A program made the translations under genes and the position numbers. Source: Glossina fuscipes (Eukaryota; Arthropoda; Insecta; Diptera; Glossinidae). Taken from it: a stretch of 64,000 nucleotides of DNA. The number at the start of each line of letters is the position of its first letter. The first letter of the stretch is position 1. Below, piece by piece: positions 11,046 to 22,896 of this stretch. The notes beneath the pieces were generated by a model. That model was not told where the DNA came from, made no database searches, and saw nothing but the letters and a program-made list of their open reading frames with translations. The stretch lies in assembly GCF_014805625.2 (NCBI RefSeq), contig NW_024003633.1:20952-84951 (forward strand), in the 5' to 3' direction.

Positions 11046-11996
11046 CTGAATCCAAATAAAGGACGCCATTTCCTTTAAAGATTCCCGTGAATAGCGAGCT
11101 TTTTTGCAAAAACTTAGGAACACGTGACATTTTATGATCAAAGTACGTTCGTAAGAGCAGTTTAACTTATTTTTTGAAGATCAGAGCACGCAAGGGTTTT
11201 CATGATATATAGGGTTTCTATGATAAGTACGTAGGGCATTACGCGGACTGGTGTAGTGTACCTAAAGGTTGGCTTCGCCCCACTACAGTGGTCGTGGTCG
11301 CGTTTTCTAATCTGCGTGCAAACTATTTACAAACGCTAATTAATACGCAAACAATTCAACAGATGTTCTTCTTTATATACATTGATATTAAATTACAAAT
11401 ACAACATTTGTTGTAGAAATTTTTGAACGAAACAAGTAAAAGAAAATGAACTATTGTTTGCAAAGAACCAATGTTTGCTCCTAAAAAAAGCTCTTACTTT
11501 TTATCCATTGATACTCTGGCGTAATATGTCAGGTAAAGAGTAAGAGATTTTAAGATTTATAAATCGTTTAGCTGTTGACTTTAGCGTTTTTAATCATAAC
11601 TGCTAGGAAAGATAAACTGGAGTGTAGTATGTAGATCAATAATGCCCACGACATAGTAACAAAATAAACCGTTATCAAAATTCAGTTTTATTCTTCAACG
11701 CAACCTCCTTCAAGAGCGATGCAACCAGTCGAGTGTTTCTATAACATCTCGAAGCTTTTTTATACGCTCTTTGCCAAGCAGAGCTTGTACATACGAGCAT
11801 GCATACTTTATGTTCTTCCTTATCATTTGTGGATATTGTGGAAACGTATCAAGTGCAATTCTTCTCATTATATAAATGGCTTTGTTTTAATTTAAAATTA
11901 ATTTTTTATCAAAGTCTGATATTTTAATATGAATTTCAAGGTACGACGCATTCATTTTTCTAACTTTTATGATTATACTGTAATAATAATCCCTTA
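11046..11996. other. Intergenic, no gene seen
   Basis: No gene was recognised. A segment at 11240-11330 (GTGTAGTGTACCTAAAGG) resembles 6780-6830 and may be repeat-derived. Confidence 0.4.
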
Positions 11997-12020
11997 CATA
12001 TATATATATATATATATATA
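11997..12020. repeat. (TA)n microsatellite
   Basis: An uninterrupted run of about 12 TA dinucleotides. Confidence 0.9.
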
Positions 12021-12364
12021 ACGCTGAAGTTCAATATAGCCGCATATATACGTATATTCTTTCCATGTGTATTTCACAACACTTCTTTCATAAAACGAAA
12101 ACCCAACACACCAAGTACGTGTACGTTCGTACATGTACGCAATGCTTCGCGATGTGTGTATACGCTATACGCATCTCCCTAGTAATACCAAAAACAAGCA
12201 TTTGACAATTTCTGACTATAACAAAGCAGAAGAAGAATTCATTTGATATTTTTGTACCCTTCACCCTGAGTTTTATTTTCATTTCTTCAAACCGTTTCCA
12301 ACGCTCGGAAAGAAACTTCAGAGACTCATCATATTATCCAAGTTCTTGATCAAATTCTGTACCT

Positions 12365-12560
12365 TGCCAACAATCTCCAAGCCGGAAAAATAAAGCCGTC
12401 GCGTATAAGTTCTAGGCCGGTCTATATGTCATCTATCCGCCTGCCCACCTGTATAATAAACATTCTCGCGTTTGCATAAATGAAGATATCGCCTATAAAC
12501 GCCTACACGCTAACATCGCCCACATGCCCTTGCAGTAATGTTGAGAACCACTTCGCTTGC
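12365..12560. repeat. Dispersed repeat R2 fragment
   Basis: Contains ATAAACATTCTCGCGTTTGC followed by an AAATGAAGATATCGCC block, also seen at 51440-51500, 22285-22330 and on the minus strand of 53137-53290. The open frame at 12480-12662 partly overlaps it. Confidence 0.5.
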
Positions 12561-14112
12561 GTGTTATTTCTCTCGCGACTTCATAAATTACACGAGGGAC
12601 ACATTATAAATTTCCATTGTAATTCTACAAAAATAGAAAAAATCTGTCACGCCTATTATTGAGTGCTTTATTATTTTTTAGGTATTGCTCCTCGCTTTCC
12701 TAATTACAATAATAGAAAGCTTATGTCTTCTTGTTTCTTTTCCCTAAGGACATCACACCTTTCGTTTGATCTCAGTTAGTTTGAGCAGCTTAACCGTGCA
12801 GACTTCCATATCCTCAAAATATTTTGCCTCCCCGCGGCGCGCTCCTTCCTATCTACTTATAGAGCCGCATAAAAATACACCTTAACGGTGGCGACGTCTT
12901 CTTTAAAGGTTTCAACCCCTTAATAAATACCTTCAGCTGTAGGAACAATCGAATCGATTGTGACCCTGTTGATGATTTTTTCGTAATTCATCGTACAGGT
13001 TTTTTCAGTTCGTTGACGTTCGCTTGCATTTTTTCTTAAATTGTGAGAAGGGATATTTTTTGAGGTATGAACATAAAATTCTCTCTATATAAGAGTTTGC
13101 GTTTCGTAATGGCGCCTATATATGTTGGGGTCCAGACTTATGTGGCAAAAATTACCTACCGTTCATCTTTTTGCTGAAACTCTACTACGAATTAATGTTC
13201 ACCATAAAATATTAAGAATTAAGCCTATTTCCGAAAGGCTTACTAGTCACAAGATATCTTATACGGAGTGAGGTCACGTGGTTGAAATTAGGTCCATTTA
13301 ATTGTTTCATTTAATTACTAACATGAACAAATGTTCATCACAAAAAAATTTAAGTATATAAGAGTTTACGTTGTATGAAAATCATTATAAAGGGTGTTAT
13401 CCATAAAATAGAGCTACGTAGTCAAATTCGGTGATGTAAATTTCTTTCTCAATTTCGATCGGTATAATAAAAGATTGGTCTACCTTAAGCCCTTCTGAGT
13501 GTTACGTCTGCACTAAGTTAATAGACTCTGTACCACAAGTGGTGTGGGGTATAAAGATAACAACGATAATACGATGCGAAAATATTGCATTATTGTCAGA
13601 GGAAAATAATATAAATACAAAAAAGCGAAAGAATTCATAAACACCGCTGCATAGAAAACGTTATGTAACAATATGACGATCAACGAATCACGTTGCTGGG
13701 AATGATATTAGGGAATGAGCGCAAATGGCAACCACATGATAGAAATATACAGGCTCATCAAACAAAATAACATCGTCCGGTTATTTCTATACAAACACAT
13801 GAAATTGTTTCATTTCATATGTGCCCGGAAACGGCGTGTCGCTCACATTAAGTTTGACTGCATAGGTTGTTGATGCGCTTTTAAAAATTAATTTTCTTAT
13901 GTCTACTCACAACAATGGTAGCAAACACCAAGTTGAGAATCATAGTGGAATTTATAAACTGAGCATACTACCGAAGTTGCTTAAGCGATTCGTTTCTTTT
14001 TATTTTCCTTTTTCAATTAAATCCTAACATTTTCTGTATTCTTGCGAGGCAGATCAACTTCCACGAATCTTTTAAAACTGACGTATCATACCTTTACGGT
14101 TTTCTCCAATTG
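12561..14112. other. Intergenic; R1 tail at about 13478-13560
   Basis: No gene was recognised. At 13478-13560 the sequence CCTTCTGAGTGTTACGTCTG and then ACCACAAGTGGTGTGGGGTA matches the end of R1 at 56080-56145. The remainder is featureless A+T-rich DNA. Confidence 0.4.
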
Positions 14113-14740
14113 ACTACAGGCGGACATCGTTTACATGGATCTTAACACGGCCTTTGACAGAAGCAGTCACAGATTACTGAATTTTTCAAATTGTTCTCGT
14201 TTGCTTTCCTTCCGATTATTGTAAAATGTCGAAGTTCGTAAAAAATCTTTTAGAATTATTTCAATTTCAATGATGTGAATATCCTCAAGTCGGTCGCTTG
14301 GGGCCGATCTTGTCTGTGTTGTACATTAATGACCTAGCGTTTGTTATTGAATCGTGCTGCAACTGGATGTACACAGATGAAGTTGAATTGTTCAGTTCCT
14401 TTAATGCGGAATATGACCCCAGTAATCTTCAATTTGACCACTGAATGGTCAATGTAGATTTGTCTGTTGACCTAGAAGCGTTGTGCGATAATAGCTTCAT
14501 TTTAATTTAGTTATTGAGCTTGATTTATTATTGATTGCTACAAAGCTAGATCCATATTTGGCTTAATTAAATGCTAGTCTCGTGGATTTAATGATCCATA
14601 AACAGCTTAAAGGTAGTTTACGACGTTGACCAAACTTTCTGTCCAAAACCAAGGTCTACTCTTTTTGTTAAAAACTCGGCGGCACTCTCATGGAATGAAA
14701 ATAGAGTACTATTACTAGCATTACGTTCACTTGAGAAACG
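14113..14740 (+). pseudogene. Relic of a Jockey/CR1-like reverse transcriptase
   Basis: Conceptual translation in shifting frames gives YMDLNTAFDRSSHRLL (the fifth-motif Asp-x-x-x-Ala-Phe-Asp), then PQVGRLGPILSVLYINDL (motif with LGP and a YINDL ending). After that comes MYTDEVELF where YADDVxLF is expected, so one catalytic Asp has become Glu. Several frameshifts separate these motifs. This is an old non-LTR fragment without flanking ORF1 or endonuclease. Confidence 0.7.
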
Positions 14741-15269
14741 GTAGATCATTTTAAGTGTCAGTTTCTTGGTAAAGTTAAAAAAGGACAATATAGTTTCGCT
14801 TGTTAATGGTAATTAATTATAATGTTCCTAGCCTTCCATCAAGAAGCTATCGATATTTAAAACTTAGTTAATGTAGGTGGTATTATTAAATGTTTAACCG
14901 ACTTGTATGATTCATGGAGTTGACGTCATGTCAATAACTGTTTTGATTGATTTTACCAAGAATGAATTCTCAACTATAAACCGACGTTTCTTCAGCGCCT
15001 GCTATTTGTATATATGTAGTTCTTGGTTTTTACTAGCTAAAACTTTTTTTTGGCTAAAACTTCAAAAATAACATTGTATGCTAAAAGTATGGAAAGGTAT
15101 ACAAAGGAAAAACAGGATGACAGGCTTGTCGCCTCAGCCACTTTAGTTAGCCTATTAAAATAAACAAGAAACCTGGAGCAGAGAGAAATGAATGAAAAAT
15201 GCACAAAGGTCTTCTAAGTAAGCGGACATGATTTTAAATTTTAATAAATTTAATTACAATTTAAAATAG
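14741..15269. other. Intergenic, no gene seen
   Basis: A+T-rich spacer between the RT relic and the armadillo-like fragment. No signal was recognised. Confidence 0.4.
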
Positions 15270-15910
15270 TTAAAATCTCACGATTTGATTCGAATGACAA
15301 AAGTGAAGAAATTCTGCAACTAGCATGGAGAGTTGAGGGTTTGAATTAGTTGTCATTTCTTGGATTGTTTTTAAGGAATCGCTATGATTGAAAGTGTAAA
15401 TCAATTCGATGGCAGATCGTTTAAGAAACATAAGTATGTCATATATGATATTAAAAACCCACAATACTTGCTTACATACATAATCACAAAGAATTGACAA
15501 AATTTGCTGGACGTTCTCCTTTGAAGTTTCCAGTTTCGGAACAGCTTTGACAAGTAGTTCATAAATGGTATCAGCGGCCACCCCTTCTTAACTGCAGGGC
15601 TAATCACCTTTAGGGCGGTACCTCCACGAGTATATATTGTGTAGCAATATAACAACAACATATCCACCAGCTGCGGTACTGGTTCGCCCTCTCGGGTTTG
15701 TAATCTGTGGTCTTCCGTCATTGTTGAGATTACATACAAGACTTTTAACAGCGGTAATTGCAATATGGGATATTTTGTTTTCCTTAAACACTGGACCATC
15801 GCCGATACGACACCACTTGTATTAAACTCTTCGATGCAGGTGGAGCTCAAAAAACCGCAAAGCGATTGAGCGGCTTTATATTGTTGTTCTCGTTTTGTCA
15901 CGTCCAACAA
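15270..15910 (-). pseudogene. Armadillo/HEAT-like helical-repeat gene fragment
   Basis: Minus-strand frames give an alpha-helical protein resembling armadillo repeats. There is a stretch with QYKAAQSLCGFL, then ISHIAITAVKSLVCNLNNDG, then EPVPQLVDMLL, then IYELLVKAVPKLETSKENVQ, and a C-terminal piece ending in FLHFCHSNQIVRF before TAA at 15270. At least two frame changes occur, near 15790 and 15600. A plausible donor (GTAAGC at plus 15470-15475) and acceptor (before 15381) suggest a former intron, but their phases do not join cleanly. The 5' end is lost around 15905. I cannot name the parent gene. A decayed or duplicated fragment is more likely than a working gene. Confidence 0.4.
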
Positions 15911-16129
15911 TACGCCACAACATTGTTATAGATTATACCAAACGCTAATCTGGTTTTGTTGGCTTTGTTGTCGACTTTGTGCTGTGAAACTATTCATATT
16001 GAAACTTCGTTATTAATCCTTTGAAATAGTTTGATCGTAACTTCTAGGGAATGGATGATTGACTGTGCTATTGCAGATCAGTGCACTTCCCTTTTAAAGT
16101 AATGTTATTTATGGGATCGAAAGCAATTT

Positions 16130-16620
16130 TAGGTATTCCTAATAAGTTTAGAAAAACCGTAGAATTTTTATAAAGTAGGAATTGTTCTAACATTTAAGCC
16201 AAAGTCATTGTTTACAAAATTTATTTTTGTTTTGTTTAGTGCAAGCAAACAAACTAACAAACAAAAAGCAAACAAAACAAAATATTTTGCTTTTAACCAA
16301 TTTCCGCGTCACTTGTACCTAGTACTAGGAGGTTATATATATAATCTCAAATACTTTCAATAAACTCGTGGAATATTTATGAAGTAGAATCTATTCTGGC
16401 GACTAATCAGAAAGCTTTGCTCACAAAATTTTTTTTTGTTGATAAACGAACAAGCATATATATTTTTTAAATAATGTCCTTGTTACTAGGAGCTTATGTA
16501 CTTCCAAATGCTTTCAAGACATTTGAAATATAACGTTTATGAAGTAGGACCTGTCCTGAGGTTTGAGCCGAAAACTTTGCTTACAAAATTTGTATAGGTT
16601 AATAAACAAACAAACAAACA
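16130..16620. repeat. Degenerate tandem array, three units
   Basis: Three imperfect copies can be aligned on AAGTAGGA(A/C)-like starts at 16171, 16381 and 16540. The matching CTTACAAAATTT-like segments are at about 16214, 16426 and 16585, giving unequal periods of about 210 and 160 bp. Each contains GAGG/GAGC-TTAT-like and CAAACAAACAAA-rich stretches. A related segment, TTGTTACCAGGAGGGTACATA, recurs in part at 22562, beyond the I element, so element A landed in or next to this array. Confidence 0.6.
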
Positions 16621-16654
16621 AACAATAAACAACCAAAACAAAATATCGTGTTTT

Positions 16655-16669
16655 TATATCCATCACCAA
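16655..16669. repeat. Left target-site duplication of I element A
   Basis: TATATCCATCACCAA, identical over 15 bp to 21999-22013 at the other end of element A. I elements typically make 10-15 bp duplications. Confidence 0.85.
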
Positions 16670-16979
16670 TCGGCAACTCTGTTCAAGCGCTGTGGTCAAA
16701 TTTTTCTCTTTGTGGAAAAATTTTTGCAATTTACTTTCTTTATTGCGTTATACATTTTTAAAAGTTCTCAAACTTATTAAAATCTATTGAACTTTCTGTG
16801 TGTTTATTGCGAAAAGTGTTCATCGCGGATATCGTACGTGTTTTCCTTTAAATACATTAAAAAAAAAAAAAAAAAAAAAAAAATTAAAAACATCTGACTT
16901 TTTATTCAGTAGTTTCCCAAACCTTTTGAAGTGAGTGGTTATTTCACAAATAATAAGCAATAGACAACAATAAGGCATA

Positions 16980-18308
16980 ATGGCCCCGGGGCCGCCAGGC
17001 AAAAACTAGAATAGATTTCATCTATTAAGTGATACATCCCCCCAAAGAAAAAAAAGTAAAAATTCGGATTTTCCGTTGTTGCCAATCACCGATATAACCC
17101 CTATTGATAAAAAATATATTGTTATTTCTTCAACCGATGCTCGAATAACAATTTCCCAAATTAGCCCGTTTGCTATAAAAAAAGCTCTAGATAGCATTAC
17201 AACATACATCGACTCCATCTCGATTCTACGCGATGGGAATTTACTGGTCCTCGCTGGGAACCCGCGCGCAACCGAAAAGCTCATAAAGGCCAAATCTTTA
17301 GCTAATCTATGTGCTATTTCAGCTAAACTACATGAGAAACTTAACTCGGTTCGAGGCGTAATTCACGCCCCTTGCTTAAAGCATGTGCCGGAAGATGAAA
17401 TTGTTCGCGAAATGGGCAATCAAGGAGCGACTGAAATATATAAATTCACCAAACTAAATGATGACGGAAAAACACGCTCTCCTACAGGAAGGATTATTTT
17501 AACTTTTGATCGCTACCGATTACCGCGAACAGTTGATGTGGCGTGGTATAAATGTAAAGTAGAACTATACATCCCAAATCCTATGAGGTGTAAAAATTGC
17601 CAACGCCTGGGTCATACGGCAAAAAGATGCACTAATGCTGCATCTTGTGCTAACTGTGGTCATCCTCCACATACTGAAAGCTGCACCCGTAGTTTCTGCA
17701 TAAATTGCAATGATCAACACTCAGCGTTAGACAAACAATGCCCACGTTTAGTACAGATGCGCGAAATATTAAAAATCAAAACAGAAAATTACTGTACCAT
17801 GGGCGAAGCGCGACGCACATACCGGGAAAGAAATCCATCTGTAGCCCATGGAATTGGCAAAAGTAATACCTATGCTGCTGTTGCCTCGCAAATCGAGCCT
17901 AGTAAGACTTTAACTGCAACTGCTTCCAATGAAAAACCTGTTCCACCATTAACCAAAAATTATATTGCGAAACCAGTTACATCACTTGCCAAATATAATA
18001 TTGAAAAAACCAAAGCAACTGCAAATATTGAAAAAACTAAAACAACAATACATATGCTAAAATCTAATATACCAAATTCTCTAGAATCTCCAGCTATCAA
18101 CTTTACTCAACAAATCACAAGTGGTAATGAACCCATTCTTTCATCCATTAATCAACCTTCAATTTCAAATTATTCACGTGCGCCAACCCGTTGCGCTTCA
18201 AATGTACCAAATCACCTAAATACAGATTATTCTGCTGGTAAGAATAAATCATTCCCGAAAAATTCCTATAGCGACCTTCTCGACGGAGACGCTGACATGT
18301 CAACTTAA
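16980..18308 (+). pseudogene. I element A ORF1 (gag-like, zinc knuckles)
   Basis: From the ATG at 16980 the frame stays open for 442 residues apart from one TAG at codon 10 (17007-17009), where copy B has a Ser codon. The nucleic-acid-binding part lies around residues 204-256. It has three Cys/His knuckles: CX2CX4HX4C (CKNCQRLGHTAKRC), a second CX2C...H...C, and CX2CX3HX6C. The Ser/Thr/Asn/Lys-rich tail ends in DLLDGDADMST. In I-type elements ORF1 binds the RNA and forms the ribonucleoprotein. The first in-frame ATG after the nonsense codon is far downstream, so little ORF1 is expected from this copy. ORF2 begins 21 nt after its stop. Confidence 0.88.
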
Positions 18309-18329
18309 CCCTCCCTCCACTCTGCTTAC

Positions 18330-21300
18330 ATGTCATTACAATTAAATAAAGTTTTTAAAATTCTACAATGGAACATTAAGGGACTTATTAATAATTTTGA
18401 TGAACTCCGTACACTCATAAGTGATTTTAATCCAACCTTTTTATCGCTTCAAGAAACCCATTGTAGAAGCTCTTTTAATCCTATTCCACCCAAATCATAT
18501 ACTGGATACTTCACAAATGCTGATCAAAACTCATATTCCAAACAAGGAGTAGGTGTTTTTATAAAATCAAGTATACCTCACAAACGCATAAATTTAAGCT
18601 CAAATATACAAGCCGTAGCGATACAAATAATGTTAAATATAAAATTTACAGTGCTTTCGCTCTATATGCCACCTTCGCAATCGTTTTCTCAGCAAGAACT
18701 CTACAATTTATTCTCTGTACTTTCCCTCCCATTAATTATATGCGGCGATTTCAACAGCTGGAATACCATCTGGGGCTCAACAGTGAACAACACTCGCGGT
18801 ACTGTTTTAGAAAAGGCCTTTTTTCAAAGCAACCAACGCACTTCTCAACTCATCATACTTTTTCACATATTGATTTAACATGTTGCTCTCCATCACTTCT
18901 TCCTTTGGTGTCCTGGTCTATTTCTGATGATCTACATAATAGTGATCACTTTCCAATCATAATCGATCTTAAACTTTCAACGTCCTCTGCTACTCCAGCA
19001 AAACAGGCCAAATTCCTCCTAGATAAAGCGGATTGGATCAATTACTCCAAACAAGTGGAGTCATTTTTGAATTCAAAGCCATTTAACGGAAACTGCAACC
19101 ATGATGCTGCTATTATGTCTAAAGCGATTCGCACGGCTGCTCATCTTTCTATTCCTCAATCCAACACCTCTTTTAAACGAGCTAGAGTTCCTGGCACCGC
19201 TTTAAGAGATGTCCTGATCAGAATCACTTGTTATTATACAAAAAGGCCAATGTTCTATTCAGGAAGGAATTACGGAAATCAAAGGCACTTAGTTTCGAAC
19301 TTTTCTCGAGACGAATTCACAGAAATGCATCAATGAAAGTTGTCTGGAACAAAATCAACAGACTTAATGGGACTTCAAACCTGAACGAAATTTCTGCCAT
19401 CTGCATTTCCAATGGAACTTTAAGTGACGCAGATGAGATTTCTAATTACTTTGGAAAAGTGTGGTGCGAATACTCCTCTGACAGCAACTTCTCCAGTGCT
19501 TTCATTGAAAATAAAAGGACTCCAATATCTCTTTCAAATAATATCGATAGATGTGCCATGTTCCTGGAAAATTGCGTATCTACCTCAGAACTTGGAAGTT
19601 GTCTCTCCAATTTGAAGGGGAAGACACCTGGTCTAGACCGCATCTCATACCAAATGATCAGTGCTATGTCTAAGTCTAGTAAAAATAAATTACTGGACCT
19701 ATATAATACGGTATTTATGACTGGCCATATACCCTACATGTGGAAACTGGCAACAGTTGCTCCAATTCCAAAGTCAAAAAATGTCTCCATCGCATCAGAT
19801 TATCGCCCAATTTCTCTTTTACCTTGCCTCTCTAAGGTATTAGAGAAGATTATGGCATCTAGATTATCTTGGTTTCTTGAGTCCAAGAACCTGATAACAA
19901 AGCAACAAGTTGGTTTCAAGCGGGGTAGAGGGTGCATCGACGCTCTGTTACATATTGATTATTTCACAAGCAAAGCAATTTCCGAACGAAATCACTAACA
20001 ATTGTCTCAATTGATTTCGAAAAAGCATTTGACGGAGTTGGTCTTCATGTCATCTTAAGACTCTTGAAATCATGGAATGTTGGACCCCAATACTTCAACT
20101 ACATCAAATCATTCATGTCGCATCGGCGGTTCAAAGTTAGAATCAACAATCATCTTTCTGATTCCTTTCCGCTAAAGAATGGCATTCCGCAAGGGTCTCC
20201 TCTCTCTGTCACGCTTTTCCAGATCGCTTTCAACGAAATTAGCAAAATTCTTTGCCGTGTACCAAGAGTGGAACATTGTCTCTACGCGGACGATGTATAT
20301 ATTTTTACAAAAGACAAAGACAACACGAAAGCAATCAACATCCTCGAATCTATTGCATGTGAGATTTCCACATGGGCAAACTCGTCAGGAGCTAAAATTT
20401 CTATAAAAAAATTTAAAAAAATGCACACTTGTCGAAAACAAATGTGCGATGCAGGAAATCTACTGATGAATATTAACAACTTACCAGTGTAAATGTGCAG
20501 ACGCTCCATGTTCTCGGGCTCACGTTTTCCAACAATTATCGTTGGAAAGCACACTGTCTTCGGTTAAAAAACTCCCTTTTAACAAGGGTAAACTTCATAC
20601 AGTACGTTGCTTGGAGAAGCCATGCGCATATTAACACTATTGCTTATCTTACCAAAATGCTTGTGTTAAGCAAGATTGACTATGCTTTGATAATTTATGG
20701 CAATAGCTGCAAATCTAATATCAACATCCTTAAACCGGTCTATCACCAAGCCGTCAGAGCAAGTTGTTATGCTTTTCGGACGACGATAATATTATAATTA
20801 AAACTGGTCTCCCAACTTTAGAAAACAGACTGTATGAGTTAAAGGCTAAAATAGTCCCTAAGCTTCTTAATTCAAACAAATCCATTCTCGGTGATGACGT
20901 AAGAAAGATTATTATTGCGAAGAAAATTCCAAAGTCACCATCTGCAATTGACCATTGTTTGTGCATCGCAAATGGTGTTAAACCTCCCTGGATTTTGAAA
21001 GACTGCTCTTTTGACATCTCACTGTCTATGCACAAATTACGTCTTCAGGAATCTAATAGCTGAAAAAACCCAAGTATTGGACAGTACTGGTTGGAATCTT
21101 TTGTACACAGACGGCTCAAAATCTCCTGGTCTGCCTCCTGCTTGTGCGGTGGTAGATGCTACAGGACGGGTTCTTCTCAACCACATATTTCACGAAAGTA
21201 CTTCAACTTTCACAACGGAAGCCAGAGCTATCCTTCACGCTGCCAACCTTGCCCATGAAAACAAACTCAAAACCGTCATTGTTACTGACAGTTTGTCTGT

Positions 21301-21889
21301 ATTACAAGCTACCCGGAACCCTTCGACTTCGAGATGGAGCACCATCAACAAATTAAGGAATATAATTACTACACACGACGGAAAAATTAAAATGTTATGG
21401 GTACCAAGTCACATCGGTTTACTGGGAAATGAGCAGGCTGATCGAGCGGCAAAGTATGCTGCTTCTGCTCCTCTAATGATGGATGATGTCATGGAAAAGT
21501 GGGATCTTCAAAGATACATTGGAAGAAAAGTTAAAGAGAAAATTGCAGAAGGAAATTTACAATACCATCATCAACACTACTCTTGCATTAACCCTCAATT
21601 AACTCCACCTTTATATCCAACAAACGTTGAGAAACAAACATTTTCGAGAATTCGCCTTGATCATACAATTGCAACTCACCAACGGATCCTGAAGAAGTCT
21701 TCTCCCCCAATCTGCTGTTGTGGACAAACTCTTACTATAAAGCACATTCTCTGCGATTGCCTCAACTTTTCCTCGGCTAGAAGTATTGCATTTGGAACGA
21801 TTAACCCTTTGAACATTCTACAATCAGCTTCAGAACAGAATATCAATTCAATATACTACTTTTTTAATACTACTAAATTCACTATCTAA
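18330..21889 (+). pseudogene. I element A ORF2: endonuclease, reverse transcriptase, RNase H
   Basis: ORF2 begins MSLQLNKVFKILQWNIKG. The apurinic-type endonuclease shows the Asn in WNIKG, the Glu in LQETH, GDFNSWN and the NSDHFPI histidine motif. The reverse transcriptase shows DYRPISLL, QVGFKRGRG, DFEKAFD, NGIPQGSPLS and the catalytic LYADDVYIF. RNase H shows LYTDGSKS, the Glu in EARAI, TDSLSVLQ and PSHIGLLGNEQAD. A final Cys/His cluster is CCCGQTLTIKHILCDC. The frame is broken about six times, near 18830, 19228, 19995, 20490, 20783 and 21040. Relative to copy B this copy has lost 7, 36 and 17 nt at 20783, 20970 and 21037. The break near 19995 is shared with copy B. Confidence 0.9.
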
Positions 21890-21998
21890 TATCCATTTAT
21901 TTAAATTAGAGCCGATAGCCTGTGTTGCTAGTGCTCAATGTCTTTTTTTTAGTCTAAGAATTCATTTCATTAGTCTAAAATTAAAATAATAATAATAA

Positions 21999-22013
21999 TA
22001 TATCCATCACCAA
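21999..22013. repeat. Right target-site duplication of I element A
   Basis: TATATCCATCACCAA, identical to 16655-16669. The first bases overlap the TAA-repeat tail, so the true duplication may be 12-15 bp. Confidence 0.85.
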
Positions 22014-22360
22014 AAGAAGAGGGGTATATTTATTTTGTTAAAACGTTTGCAACGTCCAGAAAACTCACAAAGCAAATATATTCTTGATCGGTATACAATT
22101 CTGAATCGATTATCTGTGTTAAGCATTCTGCTCATGGTAGAAATGAATCTCTCGACTTCAAATTTAGCAGAGACGTTGAAAGTTCTTGCGCTTACTATTA
22201 CAAACTCTTGGTTAGTTTCAAATCTGGAACGCATGAAAGATGTACGTCCATTCATATGACCGTGTTCGTTTGCGCAACTCTGGTAAACATTCTTCCTTTC
22301 ACAAAAATAAAGATATCGCCTACACCCACACATCTACGTAACAAAACCTGTGAACACCTT
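22014..22360. repeat. Dispersed repeat R2 copy interrupted by I element A
   Basis: Continues the sequence broken at 16669. It reads AAGAGGGGTATATTTATTTTG, shown in part, then TTTGCAACGTCCAGAAAACTC and a GGTAAACATTCTTCC block. R2 resembles the CCATCACCAAAGGATGGGGGTATAT repeats widespread in fly genomes. Opposed open frames here are by-products. Confidence 0.6.
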
Positions 22361-22896
22361 TGTTTTCCGTGTTCTTTTATTTGTACTCATAAAGTACAAT
22401 ACATACACCTTATAAATATGCAGTTTTATTCCAAATCTAGAAAAAATCAGCCAATATTATAGAGTATGAAAATTGAACTGCTTTTCTTTTTTTCAGGACC
22501 CCAGCGGTATGTGTAGAACTTTGGCGATCAAAAATAATTTTTTTACTTGTTAATTAATGTTCTTGTTACCAGGAGGGTACATACTGGCAATAAGTTTGAA
22601 AAAATTTGGAAAAATCTTCTGTACCAATACTTTAACCGAACATCTCTTTACATCTTATGTATTGTCAGTTTTAGCCCCGGTTGTACGAGCTGTTGATTGC
22701 TGCAAAGGAAGTGCTGCTTGCTGTGTATTTCTATCTATTTGAAACCGAGGATCGAGATGGAAAATCGGAGCTGCTCTGTTATCTTGTCTTTCTTTATGTT
22801 TTAGCCACCAATTTCCTTTTGTAACCAATTTACTACCTGCATAAGGATTTCACATTCAATTTGTAGCAGCAAGGAAAACACTTTACTGTTTATTAT
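22361..22896. other. Intergenic; tandem-array fragment near 22550-22600
   Basis: No gene was recognised. ATGTTCTTGTTACCAGGAGG at about 22557 resembles units of the tandem array at 16130-16620. Confidence 0.4.

Larger units (their letters stand above)
16670..21998 (+). mobile_element. I-clade non-LTR retrotransposon, copy A, full length
   Basis: About 5.3 kb between exact 15-bp target-site duplications, close to the 5.4 kb of the Drosophila I factor. It has a 310-bp 5' UTR with a long poly-A at 16860-16882, a zinc-knuckle ORF1, an ORF2 with endonuclease, reverse transcriptase and RNase H, a short 3' UTR and a 3' end of TAA repeats. The RNase H and TAA tail place it in the I clade. Both ORFs carry inactivating changes, so it is full length but dead. 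It sits in a CCATCACCAAAAG-type dispersed repeat (R2) next to a tandem array. Confidence 0.92.

Noticed and set aside
17018..17293. Minus-strand frame in I element A, with a counterpart at 45305-45601
   Set aside because: Antisense shadow of ORF1 in both copies. Its presence in both is explained by homology of the coding strand.
19446..19643. Antisense frames across the reverse transcriptase of I elements A and B
   Set aside because: Shadows of ORF2, with no independent signals.
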